Of a stretch of DNA of 36,943 nt, positions 1-6,154 are shown in pieces (positions within the stretch are counted from its first letter, which is position 1; every line of letters begins with the position of its first letter). The DNA is taken from the IMG/VR virus record IMGVR_UViG_3300034106_002197, positions 1 to 36,943 of that record. One strand, 5' to 3'. The translations under genes were made by a program, and so were the position numbers. Below the pieces are notes generated by a model. It saw only the letters and a program-made list of their open reading frames with translations. It was not told where the DNA came from and did no database searches. The stretch comes from a virus.

Positions 1-699
1 AAGCGTAGTTGGCGTAAAGATGTATTTCCTTATTACAAGGCCAATCGAAAAAAGAATCGTGAAGAGTCTGAAATCGATTGGTCTTTGATCTTTAATTGCC
101 TAAACACCATTCGCGAAGAACTTAAAGATAATTTCCCATATCCTGTAATCCATCTTGATGGCGCAGAAGCTGACGACGTTATTGGTGTATTGGTGCAAGA
201 ATTCTCTAAGCGAGATCCATCTCAAAAAGAACATATCTTGATTCTATCTGGCGATAAGGACTTCATTCAGCTGCACTCATACAATAGTGCAGTTACAGTG
301 AAACAATTCGATCCTATAAATAAGAAATATGTTTCAGCAGATGATCCTAAGAAGTTCATGAAAGAACACATTATTAAAGGCGACGTTGGTGATGGTATTC
401 CAAACTTCTTGTCTCAAGACAATAGTTTTGTTGATAACATCAGACAAAAACCTATTCTTAAAAGGAATCTTTCCGAGTGGATTTCATATTCCACTCCACA
501 AGAATTTTGTAATGAAGAACTACTGCGTAACTATAAACGAAATGAATGTCTAATTGATCTTCGGTTTACACCAACACATATTCGCGAAGCTATCATGACT
601 CAGTTTGAACAACAAACTGGCAAGAATAGATCTAAAATCATGAACTACATGATTAAGAATCGCTTAAAAGTGTTGATGGAATCCATTAATGATTTTTAG
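1..699 (+). CDS. rnh: RNase H / 5'-3' flap exonuclease (T4 Rnh-like), 5' end missing
   Basis: The frame is open from base 1, so the gene begins upstream. 233 codons remain, against about 305 residues in T4 RNase H, so roughly the first 70 residues are missing. This FEN-family nuclease removes RNA primers and 5' flaps from lagging-strand fragments. Visible family marks are a basic segment at residues 1-20, the acidic metal-binding patch GAEADD (about 55-59), SGDKDF (about 83-88) and the helix-hairpin-helix GDVGDGIPN (about 127-135). The TTG at 85 lies inside the conserved core and is not a real start. In T4 rnh also stands near 33, 59 and 32, matching the later genes here, although several other genes intervene. 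Confidence 0.9.
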   Translation, partial: KRSWRKDVFPYYKANRKKNREESEIDWSLIFNCLNTIREELKDNFPYPVIHLDGAEADDVIGVLVQEFSKRDPSQKEHILILSGDKDFIQLHSYNSAVTVKQFDPINKKYVSADDPKKFMKEHIIKGDVGDGIPNFLSQDNSFVDNIRQKPILKRNLSEWISYSTPQEFCNEELLRNYKRNECLIDLRFTPTHIREAIMTQFEQQTGKNRSKIMNYMIKNRLKVLMESINDF

Positions 700-707
700 G
701 ATTAAAA

Positions 708-1145
708 ATGTATAAATCACTTTATGAAGAATTGTCTATAATTTCAGAACTTAAAACATCAAAAGAAAAAATAGAAGCGATCTTAATGCATCGCCGCCGA
801 GATGCTTTTAAATCTTTATTTGGTTTAGCATATGATCAAAGTATTAAATGGTTGTTACCAGAAGGTGAACCCCCGTTTAAACCTACAGAAGCTATAGACG
901 TAGAAAGCCGTTTGTTAAATGAAATTCGTAGAATGTATCTGTTTGTAGAAGGCGGTAATCCAAATTTAACTAAGTCACGACGTGAATTTTTATTCATTCA
1001 GTTGCTTGAATCAATTCATCCGCTAGATGCAAAATTGATCATTTCTATTAAAGATAGAAAATTACCATTTAAAGGTTTAACTAAAAAGATCGCACAACAG
1101 GCATTTCCAGATCTTAACATCGAGGCAATTAAAGAAGAGGCATGA
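708..1145 (+). CDS. DUF6433-family protein, function unknown
   Basis: 145 residues. It resembles a protein widespread in marine T4-like phages (DUF6433), with the recognisable stretches LLPEGEPPF, a run of acidic and basic residues before YLFVEGG, and LTKSRREFLFIQLLES. No catalytic motif, signal peptide or membrane segment is visible, and the protein is mostly helical and charged. It starts 8 bases after rnh, and its TGA overlaps the ATG of the next small gene (ATGA), so the two are probably translationally coupled. Position suggests a role in replication or nucleotide metabolism, but that is only context. The family assignment is from memory of the motif pattern, and the biochemical role is not known to me. 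Confidence 0.75.
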   Translation: MYKSLYEELSIISELKTSKEKIEAILMHRRRDAFKSLFGLAYDQSIKWLLPEGEPPFKPTEAIDVESRLLNEIRRMYLFVEGGNPNLTKSRREFLFIQLLESIHPLDAKLIISIKDRKLPFKGLTKKIAQQAFPDLNIEAIKEEA

Positions 1146-1312
1146 GCAAGTCGTTTAGAGAAAAAAGATCTCAAGATAAAGATCTTTATGAATCAATTCC
1201 AAATACAAGACGATCACATAAAGGTTTTAAGAAGAAAGAAAAAGTAGTCTATACAGCTCTTAAAACGCGTGATATTGAAACGCTCATTAAATACACTGAG
1301 GATGAAGATTAA
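1142..1312 (+). CDS. small basic protein (56 aa), unknown
   Basis: This short open frame sits exactly between two real genes. Its ATG overlaps the upstream TGA (ATGA), and its TAA overlaps the next ATG (TAATG). The 56-residue product is strongly charged: a lysine/arginine-rich centre (SHKGFKKKEK, residues 25-34) is followed by an acidic tail ending TEDED. There are no cysteines or hydrophobic segments. The perfect fit into the overlapping gene chain is the main reason to believe it is translated. I do not recognise a family. A small nucleic-acid-binding or interaction peptide would suit the charge pattern, but that is a guess. Confidence 0.7.
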   Translation: MSKSFREKRSQDKDLYESIPNTRRSHKGFKKKEKVVYTALKTRDIETLIKYTEDED

Positions 1313-1548
1313 TGCCTACGTATACATTTCGTAATAGTGAAATGGATGAAGTGTTTGACCAGTTCTTCTCTTCATACGCAAAAAAAGATGAGTTTCTCGT
1401 GGAAAACCCGCAACTACAACAAGTACTCCATCCTGTTGGAATCGGAGACCCAATTAGGCTGGGGTTGAGGAAACCCGACGATGCTTTTAGAGACAAACTC
1501 AAAGATATTAAACGAGCACATCGACGTAGCACAATTAATACATTTTAG
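1312..1548 (+). CDS. FmdB-like small protein that has lost its zinc-ribbon cysteines
   Basis: 78 residues starting MPTYTFRN, the N-terminal signature of FmdB-type zinc-ribbon proteins, which normally continue with CxxC. Here no cysteine is present anywhere, so no classical zinc ribbon can form. The C-terminal part (residues about 56-78, pattern DxFRDKLKDIKR followed by STINTF) resembles the tail of small proteins found next to phoH in other marine T4-like phages. Its ATG overlaps the previous stop (TAATG). Its last 68 bases overlap the start of phoH in another frame. Function is unknown. The FmdB link rests on the N-terminal motif and is moderate. Confidence 0.7.
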   Translation: MPTYTFRNSEMDEVFDQFFSSYAKKDEFLVENPQLQQVLHPVGIGDPIRLGLRKPDDAFRDKLKDIKRAHRRSTINTF

Positions 1549-2269
1549 GAGAGACAAGAAAAAGAAAAGACAGCAGACCTTTAAAGATCAAGATGCTCCG
1601 ATTCAAAAACACCATCTTAATCTGAAAGCTATAAAGCCGATAACACAAAATCAAAAGCTAGCTTTTCAACAATGGAAAGCAGGTCAAAATCTTTTACTTC
1701 ATGGACTTGCTGGAACAGGTAAGTCTTTTATTTCTCTTTATCTAGCACTGAAAGAAATTTATAACACGCAGTCATATTATAAGAAAATCCTTATAGTCAG
1801 AAGTGTAGTTCCTACACGAGATATGGGATTCCTACCAGGATCTATCAAAGAAAAAACTAAAGTCTTCGAATTACCTTATCAAGGTATCTGCACAGATTTG
1901 TTTGGTCGAGGAGATGCCTATGAGCTTCTCAAGACTAAACATATCATAGACTTTACCACAACTTCTTTTATCAGAGGAAATACATTTCACGATACTATAG
2001 TTATTGTGGATGAGGTAAATAATCTAACTTTCCATGAACTTGATTCAGTTATTACTCGTTTAGGTGATAACTGCAGAATGATGTTATGTGGAGATTATCG
2101 TCAATCAGATTTGGTCTATCACAACGATAGAAATGGACTAATAACGTTTATAGACGTATTAGATAAAATGAATGGATTCTCACACGTTGAATTTGAAGTA
2201 GACGATATAGTGAGATCTGGATTAGTGAAGGAATATATAATTGCTAAAAATACCCTTGGTCTCACGTAG
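1481..2269 (+). CDS. phoH: PhoH-like P-loop ATPase
   Basis: 262 residues with a PhoH-type ATPase core: Walker A GLAGTGKS (75-82), the family stretch VRSVVPTRDMGFLPGS (about 106-121), Walker B IVIVDE (about 173-178) and the sensor-like GDYRQSD (204-210). PhoH-like genes are common in marine phages; proposed roles include RNA-linked ATPase or helicase activity and phosphate-stress metabolism, but the function in phages is unsettled. The chosen ATG has GAGG ten bases upstream and makes a long 68-base overlap with the previous gene. A stronger AGGAG at 1549-1553 is followed by no in-frame ATG, GTG or TTG before the conserved region, so the long overlap is kept. The first 30-40 residues are poorly conserved and the start is less certain than the rest. 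Confidence 0.93.
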   Translation: MLLETNSKILNEHIDVAQLIHFRRDKKKKRQQTFKDQDAPIQKHHLNLKAIKPITQNQKLAFQQWKAGQNLLLHGLAGTGKSFISLYLALKEIYNTQSYYKKILIVRSVVPTRDMGFLPGSIKEKTKVFELPYQGICTDLFGRGDAYELLKTKHIIDFTTTSFIRGNTFHDTIVIVDEVNNLTFHELDSVITRLGDNCRMMLCGDYRQSDLVYHNDRNGLITFIDVLDKMNGFSHVEFEVDDIVRSGLVKEYIIAKNTLGLT

Positions 2270-2921
2270 TAAAACTTTTACACTAAATGAAGTCGAGTTT
2301 CATGAACTTGAAGCTTTTACTGAGAATAATAAACGATACTATATGACTCCTACTGGAGAAAAGTATCCATCTGTCACTACTGTATTAGGAAGTAGAGATA
2401 AGTCGTGGTTATATGAGTGGCGTAAAAAAGTAGGGGAAGAAGAAGCTAATCGTATTTCTCAGAGAGCTTCAAATCGTGGGACTCGACTTCATAAAATATG
2501 TGAAGACTATATTCGCAATAAAGAAGACTTCTGCGGTAATCAGCCACCGCTTGCAGTCGATATGTTTAGATCTATACAAAGATATGTAGACTATATCGAT
2601 GAAGTCTATGGCAATGAAATTGCTATCTATTCACATGAACTCAAAACCGCAGGTCGAATAGATGTATTTTGCAAGATGGGTGGTAAAAACGTTATCTTAG
2701 ACTTTAAGACTTCAAGTCGTCTTAAAACAGAAGATGAAATTGAAAATTATTTTCTACAGACGACCACTTATGCAATGGCGATCAAAGAACTAAAAGGAAT
2801 AGAAGTATCTAAGATCGTCATTCTAATAGCAGTAGAAGATAATGAGCCTCAATTCTTTATTAAGAATACAAGTGATTACGTAGAAAAAGTTAAGCAGGTG
2901 TTTAAAGAATATCATAGGTAA
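2241..2921 (+). CDS. PD-(D/E)XK nuclease, RecB/Cas4-like exonuclease fold
   Basis: 226 residues. The motifs appear in the expected order: an N-terminal helix HKICED (84-89), the metal-binding GRID (138-141), the catalytic DFK (154-156) and QTTTY (173-177), which fits the QxxxY motif of RecB-type nucleases. The fold therefore predicts a Mg-dependent DNA nuclease, probably an exonuclease used in recombination, DNA processing or host DNA breakdown. The start is a TTG with GAAGGA eight bases upstream; it overlaps the end of phoH by 29 bases, and no ATG occurs before the conserved PSVTTVL region. An alternative TTG lies 15 bases further in. Its neighbours phoH and the metallopeptidase form one tight plus-strand run. 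Confidence 0.85.
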   Translation: MLKIPLVSRSKTFTLNEVEFHELEAFTENNKRYYMTPTGEKYPSVTTVLGSRDKSWLYEWRKKVGEEEANRISQRASNRGTRLHKICEDYIRNKEDFCGNQPPLAVDMFRSIQRYVDYIDEVYGNEIAIYSHELKTAGRIDVFCKMGGKNVILDFKTSSRLKTEDEIENYFLQTTTYAMAIKELKGIEVSKIVILIAVEDNEPQFFIKNTSDYVEKVKQVFKEYHR

Positions 2922-2924
2922 TCG

Positions 2925-3386
2925 ATGCAAATAAGAGTCTCTTGTTCTTATGATGAAAAGTTGAAACGACAACTAAAAGATATGGCTCTATTTGTGTTAC
3001 CTAAACTCGTCAAAGGACGACCGATTCTTCTTAACAATTTGAAACTATATGTGAAGATGGATGATAAGCTTACTATAAAGGAAGAAGCTTGGGGATTGTG
3101 TTATTGGAAAGGAAATCCATATAGACCTAGAGCATTCTCTATATACATAAGAAGTTCTTTGTCTAACATAGGAATCATTCAAACATATATTCATGAACTC
3201 GTCCATGTCAAGCAATATCTTCTTGGTGAATTGACAGATCTCACATCTGGAAAAACTAAATGGAAGAAGAGGATATATGAAGATCTCGATGAACAATGGC
3301 ATGACTTATCGTCTCCCTGGGAGAAAGAGGCATACAAGATAAGCAAGTCTATGTATTTGAAGTACTATTGCCCTCCAATTATTTGA
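2925..3386 (+). CDS. HExxH zinc metallopeptidase-like protein
   Basis: 153 residues with a clear zinc-peptidase signature HELVH (90-94). A downstream PWEKEAY (131-137) has a glutamate that fits the third zinc ligand, as in small phage and plasmid metallopeptidases of the SprT/WLM-like type. There is no signal peptide or membrane helix, so it probably acts in the cytoplasm or is packaged. It starts 3 bases after the nuclease gene. The substrate is unknown; head maturation in T4 uses the unrelated serine protease gp21, so that role is unlikely. A host-directed or DNA-protein-crosslink role is possible but not shown. Confidence 0.75.
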   Translation: MQIRVSCSYDEKLKRQLKDMALFVLPKLVKGRPILLNNLKLYVKMDDKLTIKEEAWGLCYWKGNPYRPRAFSIYIRSSLSNIGIIQTYIHELVHVKQYLLGELTDLTSGKTKWKKRIYEDLDEQWHDLSSPWEKEAYKISKSMYLKYYCPPII

Positions 3387-3467
3387 TCCTGGCCTATGTA
3401 CATTATTTCGTAAATACGGTATTATATGCTTGTAAATGTGAAAACAACCTAACATATGGAATATATC

Positions 3468-3677
3468 ATGAATAAAGAAAAGTTTGCCAATCCTCCCCGT
3501 AAAGAAGCCACTCGAATTGGCTTTGAAACTGCAGAACGCATCTATTTGGCCAATGCTAGCCTCAAGACCAAAGAAGTGGTCAAGCTAATTGCCGATGAAT
3601 GCGGAGTCAACGAGACTCGTGCATACTACTACTTGTACTGGCCGCGTCGTAAACTGCGTAACCAGATCAAGCTATAA
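3468..3677 (+). CDS. small helix-turn-helix-like basic protein, GC-rich for this genome
   Basis: 69 residues from the ATG at 3468, which is preceded by GGA at a good distance; an upstream in-frame ATG at 3456 has no ribosome-binding site and would add four residues. The centre reads like a helix-turn-helix: a helix around TKEVVKLIADE, a turn at CGVN, and a second helix ETRAYYYLY, then a basic C terminus (RRKLRNQIKL). By hand count bases 3481-3660 are about 48% G+C, clearly above sampled neighbouring coding lines (about 33-38%), with C-ending codons like those in gp32, which suggests high expression. Its stop codon lies inside a perfect late promoter. A DNA-binding or nucleoid-like protein is plausible. 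I do not recognise the family. Confidence 0.65.
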   Translation: MNKEKFANPPRKEATRIGFETAERIYLANASLKTKEVVKLIADECGVNETRAYYYLYWPRRKLRNQIKL

Positions 3678-3680
3678 ATA
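3673..3680 (+). promoter_or_regulatory. T4-type late promoter (TATAAATA) before tRNA-Thr
   Basis: An exact match to the T4 late -10 element. With T4 spacing, transcription would start near 3686, only six bases before the tRNA 5' end at 3692. The element contains the stop codon of the upstream gene. It would drive tRNA-Thr, the lysin, gp33, gp59 and possibly gp32. Confidence 0.7.
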
Positions 3681-3691
3681 AGATTGTGTTG

Positions 3692-3767
3692 GCTGGCGTA
3701 GCTCAGCAGGCAGAGCAGGGGTTTTGTAAACCTCAGGTCGGGAGTTCGATTCTCTCCGCCAGCACCA
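3692..3767 (+). tRNA. tRNA-Thr (anticodon UGU), CCA encoded
   Basis: The cloverleaf folds completely. A perfect 7-bp acceptor stem pairs 3692-3698 with 3757-3763. The D stem is GCTC/GAGC (3701-3704 with 3713-3716). The anticodon stem is 3718-3722 with 3730-3734, with loop TTTGTAA giving anticodon TGT at 3725-3727. The T stem is 3740-3744 with 3752-3756 around loop TTCGATT. The discriminator base is A3764 and CCA is encoded at 3765-3767. The anticodon reads ACA and, by wobble, other Thr codons. That suits the very Thr-rich, ACA/ACT-rich baseplate genes of this phage. Confidence 0.95.
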
Positions 3768-3811
3768 TTTAATCCTGCAAGCGTTCATCATGTTTAAGCG
3801 ATTCTTTTAAC

Positions 3812-3843
3812 AGGACTTAAGTCCTCTCCCTTAAATAAGGAGG
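3812..3843 (+). promoter_or_regulatory. palindrome and possible ribosome-site-masking hairpin ahead of the lysin
   Basis: Bases 3812-3825 are a perfect 14-base palindrome that can fold as AGGAC/GTCCT with a TTAA loop. Bases 3823-3832 can instead pair with the strong Shine-Dalgarno AAGGAGG (3837-3843) around the loop AAAT, with a 3-base bulge. The two hairpins share 3823-3825 and exclude each other. The sequence CTTAAATA at 3830-3837 is a weak late-promoter look-alike. T4 is known to mask the ribosome site of its lysozyme gene e in early transcripts. A similar control here is inference. Confidence 0.4.
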
Positions 3844-3848
3844 AACAT

Positions 3849-4364
3849 ATGTTCAATCATTTTTTATTGTGCGCCGTATTAGCATGCGCACCTATAACAA
3901 CTTCTTATAACACTAATCCTACTGTACCTCTGACAATTACACAAAAAGTAGGATATAAACCATATAACAAGATCTTGAATGAAAGAGAAGTAAAGTGTCT
4001 TACGGACAACATTTACTTTGAAGCAAGAAGTGAAAAAGACATAGGTAAAAAGGCTGTTGCTCTTGTTACGCTTAATCGATTAAAAGACGACGAATATCCT
4101 AACACTATATGTAAGATTGTTCATCAAAGAAATCGATATAAATGTCAGTTTTCTTGGACATGTCAAAAAACACCGAAAGTGCGTGATTTATATACCTATA
4201 GTAAATGTCGTAAGATCGCCAAACAAGTCATATTAAATCATGAAGTGATGCATGATGTTACAAAAGGAGCAACTAATTTTCATCGAAGGGACATTCGTCC
4301 TGAATGGGCGAATCCACGTAAAAGGACTGTAGCTATAGGAAAACATGTGTTTTATAAATTATGA
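3849..4364 (+). CDS. endolysin, SleB-type cell wall hydrolase with N-terminal signal-like segment
   Basis: 171 residues. Residues about 45-171 match the SleB / Hydrolase_2 fold: IYFEARSE with the likely catalytic Glu58, then a helix GKKAVALVTLNRL, a loop with CQFSWTC, and near the end ATNFHRR and a WANP stretch before the final VFYKL. Such enzymes cleave peptidoglycan glycan strands. The first 19 residues are hydrophobic (MFNHFLLCAVLACAP), resembling a signal peptide or signal anchor. It lacks the usual positive start, and the Cys13 context is only a poor lipobox. A strong AAGGAGG lies 5 bases upstream of the ATG. The signal-like segment suggests Sec-dependent export (SAR-like or secreted), with any pinholin elsewhere. 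The gene ends ATGA into gp33. Confidence 0.88.
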   Translation: MFNHFLLCAVLACAPITTSYNTNPTVPLTITQKVGYKPYNKILNEREVKCLTDNIYFEARSEKDIGKKAVALVTLNRLKDDEYPNTICKIVHQRNRYKCQFSWTCQKTPKVRDLYTYSKCRKIAKQVILNHEVMHDVTKGATNFHRRDIRPEWANPRKRTVAIGKHVFYKL

Positions 4365-4603
4365 AAAAAGTAAACATCAAATCAGTAAAACCAGTACAAG
4401 AGTTCGTCAAAGAGATCGAGGCATATGTCAAAGAATCTAAGCTAGATTACTTAGATGCTGTTCTTCATTACTGCGAATTGAACTCACTCGAAATTGAAAC
4501 CGTAGCAGCTATGATTCGTAGCTCAAGTAGGATTAAAGCGAAGATTCAGCAAGAAGCTGAGGATGCTAACTATCTTCCTAAGACAGGTAAACTTCCAGTA
4601 TGA
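4361..4603 (+). CDS. 33: gp33, late promoter transcription co-activator
   Basis: 80 residues, shorter than T4 gp33 (112). The pattern of an N-terminal helix, LDYLDAVLHYCELNSLEIETV and a C-terminal basic segment ending in LPKTGKLPV matches gp33 of marine T4-like phages. In T4, gp33 binds the flap of host RNA polymerase and connects it to the sliding clamp gp45, while gp55 recognises TATAAATA. The ATG overlaps the lysin stop (ATGA), and its own TGA overlaps the next ATG (ATGA). The order 33-59-32 is conserved with T4, which strongly supports the call. There is no good Shine-Dalgarno, so translation probably depends on coupling to the lysin gene. Confidence 0.85.
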   Translation: MKKVNIKSVKPVQEFVKEIEAYVKESKLDYLDAVLHYCELNSLEIETVAAMIRSSSRIKAKIQQEAEDANYLPKTGKLPV

Positions 4604-5175
4604 CAGATGCTTTTGAAGCATACCAGAAATACTTAGCACTTAAACAACATTTCACGAGAGACGGGTACGATTATTTTAAGTATGGTGGCAAAGTGAGTGC
4701 CCGTCTCTCATCTTTTGAATCGAGAAAAGATAGGTTCTTTTTCTATAAGTTAGCCAAACGAAAGGATCTTGAGAACTTCCTTCTAGCCAACTTTATTGAT
4801 AAGGATGTATCTTGGGTCAGAGATCTTTTAGGTAATGAGGCAGAGCAGACATATACTGGTTGGCTTAAGCGTCAACAGTCTTTAGGGTATATGTTCCAGA
4901 ATGAACTGGATAAGCTAGGTGATGATCTAAATGACAATCTAATGGTAACTGATGGGCAACATCCCAAATTGTTCAGGCAGTTCTTAAGAAACGAGATCTC
5001 TATAGAGACGCTTGTTATCTTAAACGATATCTTAAAGTTCTTCAAACATTGGAACGATAAGATCGAAGAGAAGATTATATGGAATGATGTATATCGTAAA
5101 TGTACAAAATACCGACCTTTCCTTCGATTTGATCGTGAAGTATGTAAGAAAGCTTTACGAGAAAGGTTTACATAA
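4600..5175 (+). CDS. 59: gp59, loader of the gp41 replicative helicase
   Basis: 191 residues (T4 gp59 has 217), largely helical and basic. Recognisable features are the N-terminal AYQKYLALKQHF, the segment YDYFKYGGKV and the central KRKDLENFLLANFI. It lies between gp33 and gp32 exactly as in T4. In T4, gp59 binds fork DNA and gp32 and loads the gp41 helicase for replication and recombination-dependent replication. The ATG overlaps the gp33 stop by four bases. The sequence is complete with no frameshift. Identity comes from synteny together with the typical N-terminal pattern. Confidence 0.88.
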   Translation: MTDAFEAYQKYLALKQHFTRDGYDYFKYGGKVSARLSSFESRKDRFFFYKLAKRKDLENFLLANFIDKDVSWVRDLLGNEAEQTYTGWLKRQQSLGYMFQNELDKLGDDLNDNLMVTDGQHPKLFRQFLRNEISIETLVILNDILKFFKHWNDKIEEKIIWNDVYRKCTKYRPFLRFDREVCKKALRERFT

Positions 5176-5189
5176 TTAATGGGATATGG

Positions 5190-5197
5190 TATAAATA
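5190..5197 (+). promoter_or_regulatory. T4-type late promoter (TATAAATA) before gp32
   Basis: A perfect late consensus in the 88-base gap between gp59 and gp32. The predicted start near 5203 would give a leader of about 60 A-rich bases carrying two direct copies of ACTGTA (5199 and 5242 region). A largely unstructured leader would suit the autogenous translational repression known for T4 gp32; that link is inference. Confidence 0.65.
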
Positions 5198-5263
5198 TAC
5201 TGTACACTATGATGATGTGGACAAGAAATATACAAACATACACTGTAATACTAGGAGATATAC

Positions 5264-6154
5264 ATGGCATTTTCATTCGCAGACTATAATAAGACTCGTA
5301 AGAATCAGTTTGAGAAACTTGCTTCTCAGCTCACCAAACAGAGTTCTAATTCAAAGGAAGATGATCGTTTCTGGAAACCAGACGTAGACAAAGCTGGTAA
5401 CGGATATGCAGTCATTCGCTTCCTTCCTCCCCATCAAACTGAAGACTATGCTTGGGTTCAATACTTTGACCATGGTTTCCAAGGTCCAGGTGGTTGGTAC
5501 ATCGAAAAGTCTTTGACCACTCTTAATCAGAAAGATCCTGTATCTGAGTACAACTCTCAGCTTTGGAACTCTGGTCTTGAAGAGAACAAAGATGTTGCGC
5601 GTAAGCAAAAGCGTCGTCTACATTATGTGTCTAACATTTATGTAGTCAAAGATCCTTCCAACCCTCAGAACGAAGGCAAGGTCTTTCTCTTTCAATTTGG
5701 TAAGAAGATCTTTGATAAGATCAATGACTTGATGACTCCTCAGTTTCAGGACGAAGAGCCTATCAATCCATTTGACTTGGTCGAAGGTGCTAACTTCAAG
5801 ATGAAGATTCGTCAGGTCGAAGGTTATCGTAACTATGATAAGTCAGAGTTTGATTCAGTTGCGCCTTTGTTTACTGAAGAAGAGAAGTATGATGATGTGT
5901 TGAACAAGATTCAACCTTTGCAGACTTTCTTGGATCCTTCTCAGTTCAAGTCTTATGCTGAACTCAAGGCACGCCTACATCGTGTTCTTGGTTGGGATAA
6001 GAATGCCTTTGAAGAACAGGCACCAAAGACTGCCCGAGCTGAAGAGATGAAGTTTGAGGAACCTAAGAGTCTTAAGTCTACAGAATATGTGGACTCTGAT
6101 ACTTCAGATGACGATGATGGTCTTGACTTCTTTAAGAAGCTAGCTGAAGATTAA
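5264..6154 (+). CDS. 32: gp32, single-stranded DNA-binding protein
   Basis: 296 residues (T4 gp32 has 301). It has the gp32 layout: a basic N-terminal cooperativity domain (KLASQLTK near 18-25), an OB-fold core with FGKKIFDKIND and NPFDLVEGANFKMKI, and an acidic C-terminal tail (DSDTSDDDDGLDFFKKLAED) used to recruit replication partners. The T4 zinc-finger cysteines are absent and the whole protein has no cysteine. AGGAGATATAC before the ATG is a strong ribosome site. Codons are C/G-ending more often than in neighbours, as expected for a very abundant protein. The TAA shares the TTAA at 6151-6154 with the convergent minus-strand gene. Confidence 0.96.
   Translation: MAFSFADYNKTRKNQFEKLASQLTKQSSNSKEDDRFWKPDVDKAGNGYAVIRFLPPHQTEDYAWVQYFDHGFQGPGGWYIEKSLTTLNQKDPVSEYNSQLWNSGLEENKDVARKQKRRLHYVSNIYVVKDPSNPQNEGKVFLFQFGKKIFDKINDLMTPQFQDEEPINPFDLVEGANFKMKIRQVEGYRNYDKSEFDSVAPLFTEEEKYDDVLNKIQPLQTFLDPSQFKSYAELKARLHRVLGWDKNAFEEQAPKTARAEEMKFEEPKSLKSTEYVDSDTSDDDDGLDFFKKLAED

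Noticed and set aside
1287-1532. Minus-strand open frame opposite the FmdB-like and phoH genes
   Set aside because: It opposes two well-fitting plus-strand genes and has no promoter, ribosome site or family pattern.
3387-3467. Promoter or terminator in the gap before the HTH-like gene
   Set aside because: GTAAATAC and TATTAT resemble parts of promoters, but no pair has correct spacing, and no stem with a T run is present.
4353-4360. TATAAATT, one base from the late consensus, at the end of the lysin gene
   Set aside because: Its transcript start would fall inside gp33 after the ATG, and the bases are lysin coding sequence. It could at most feed gp59 and gp32.
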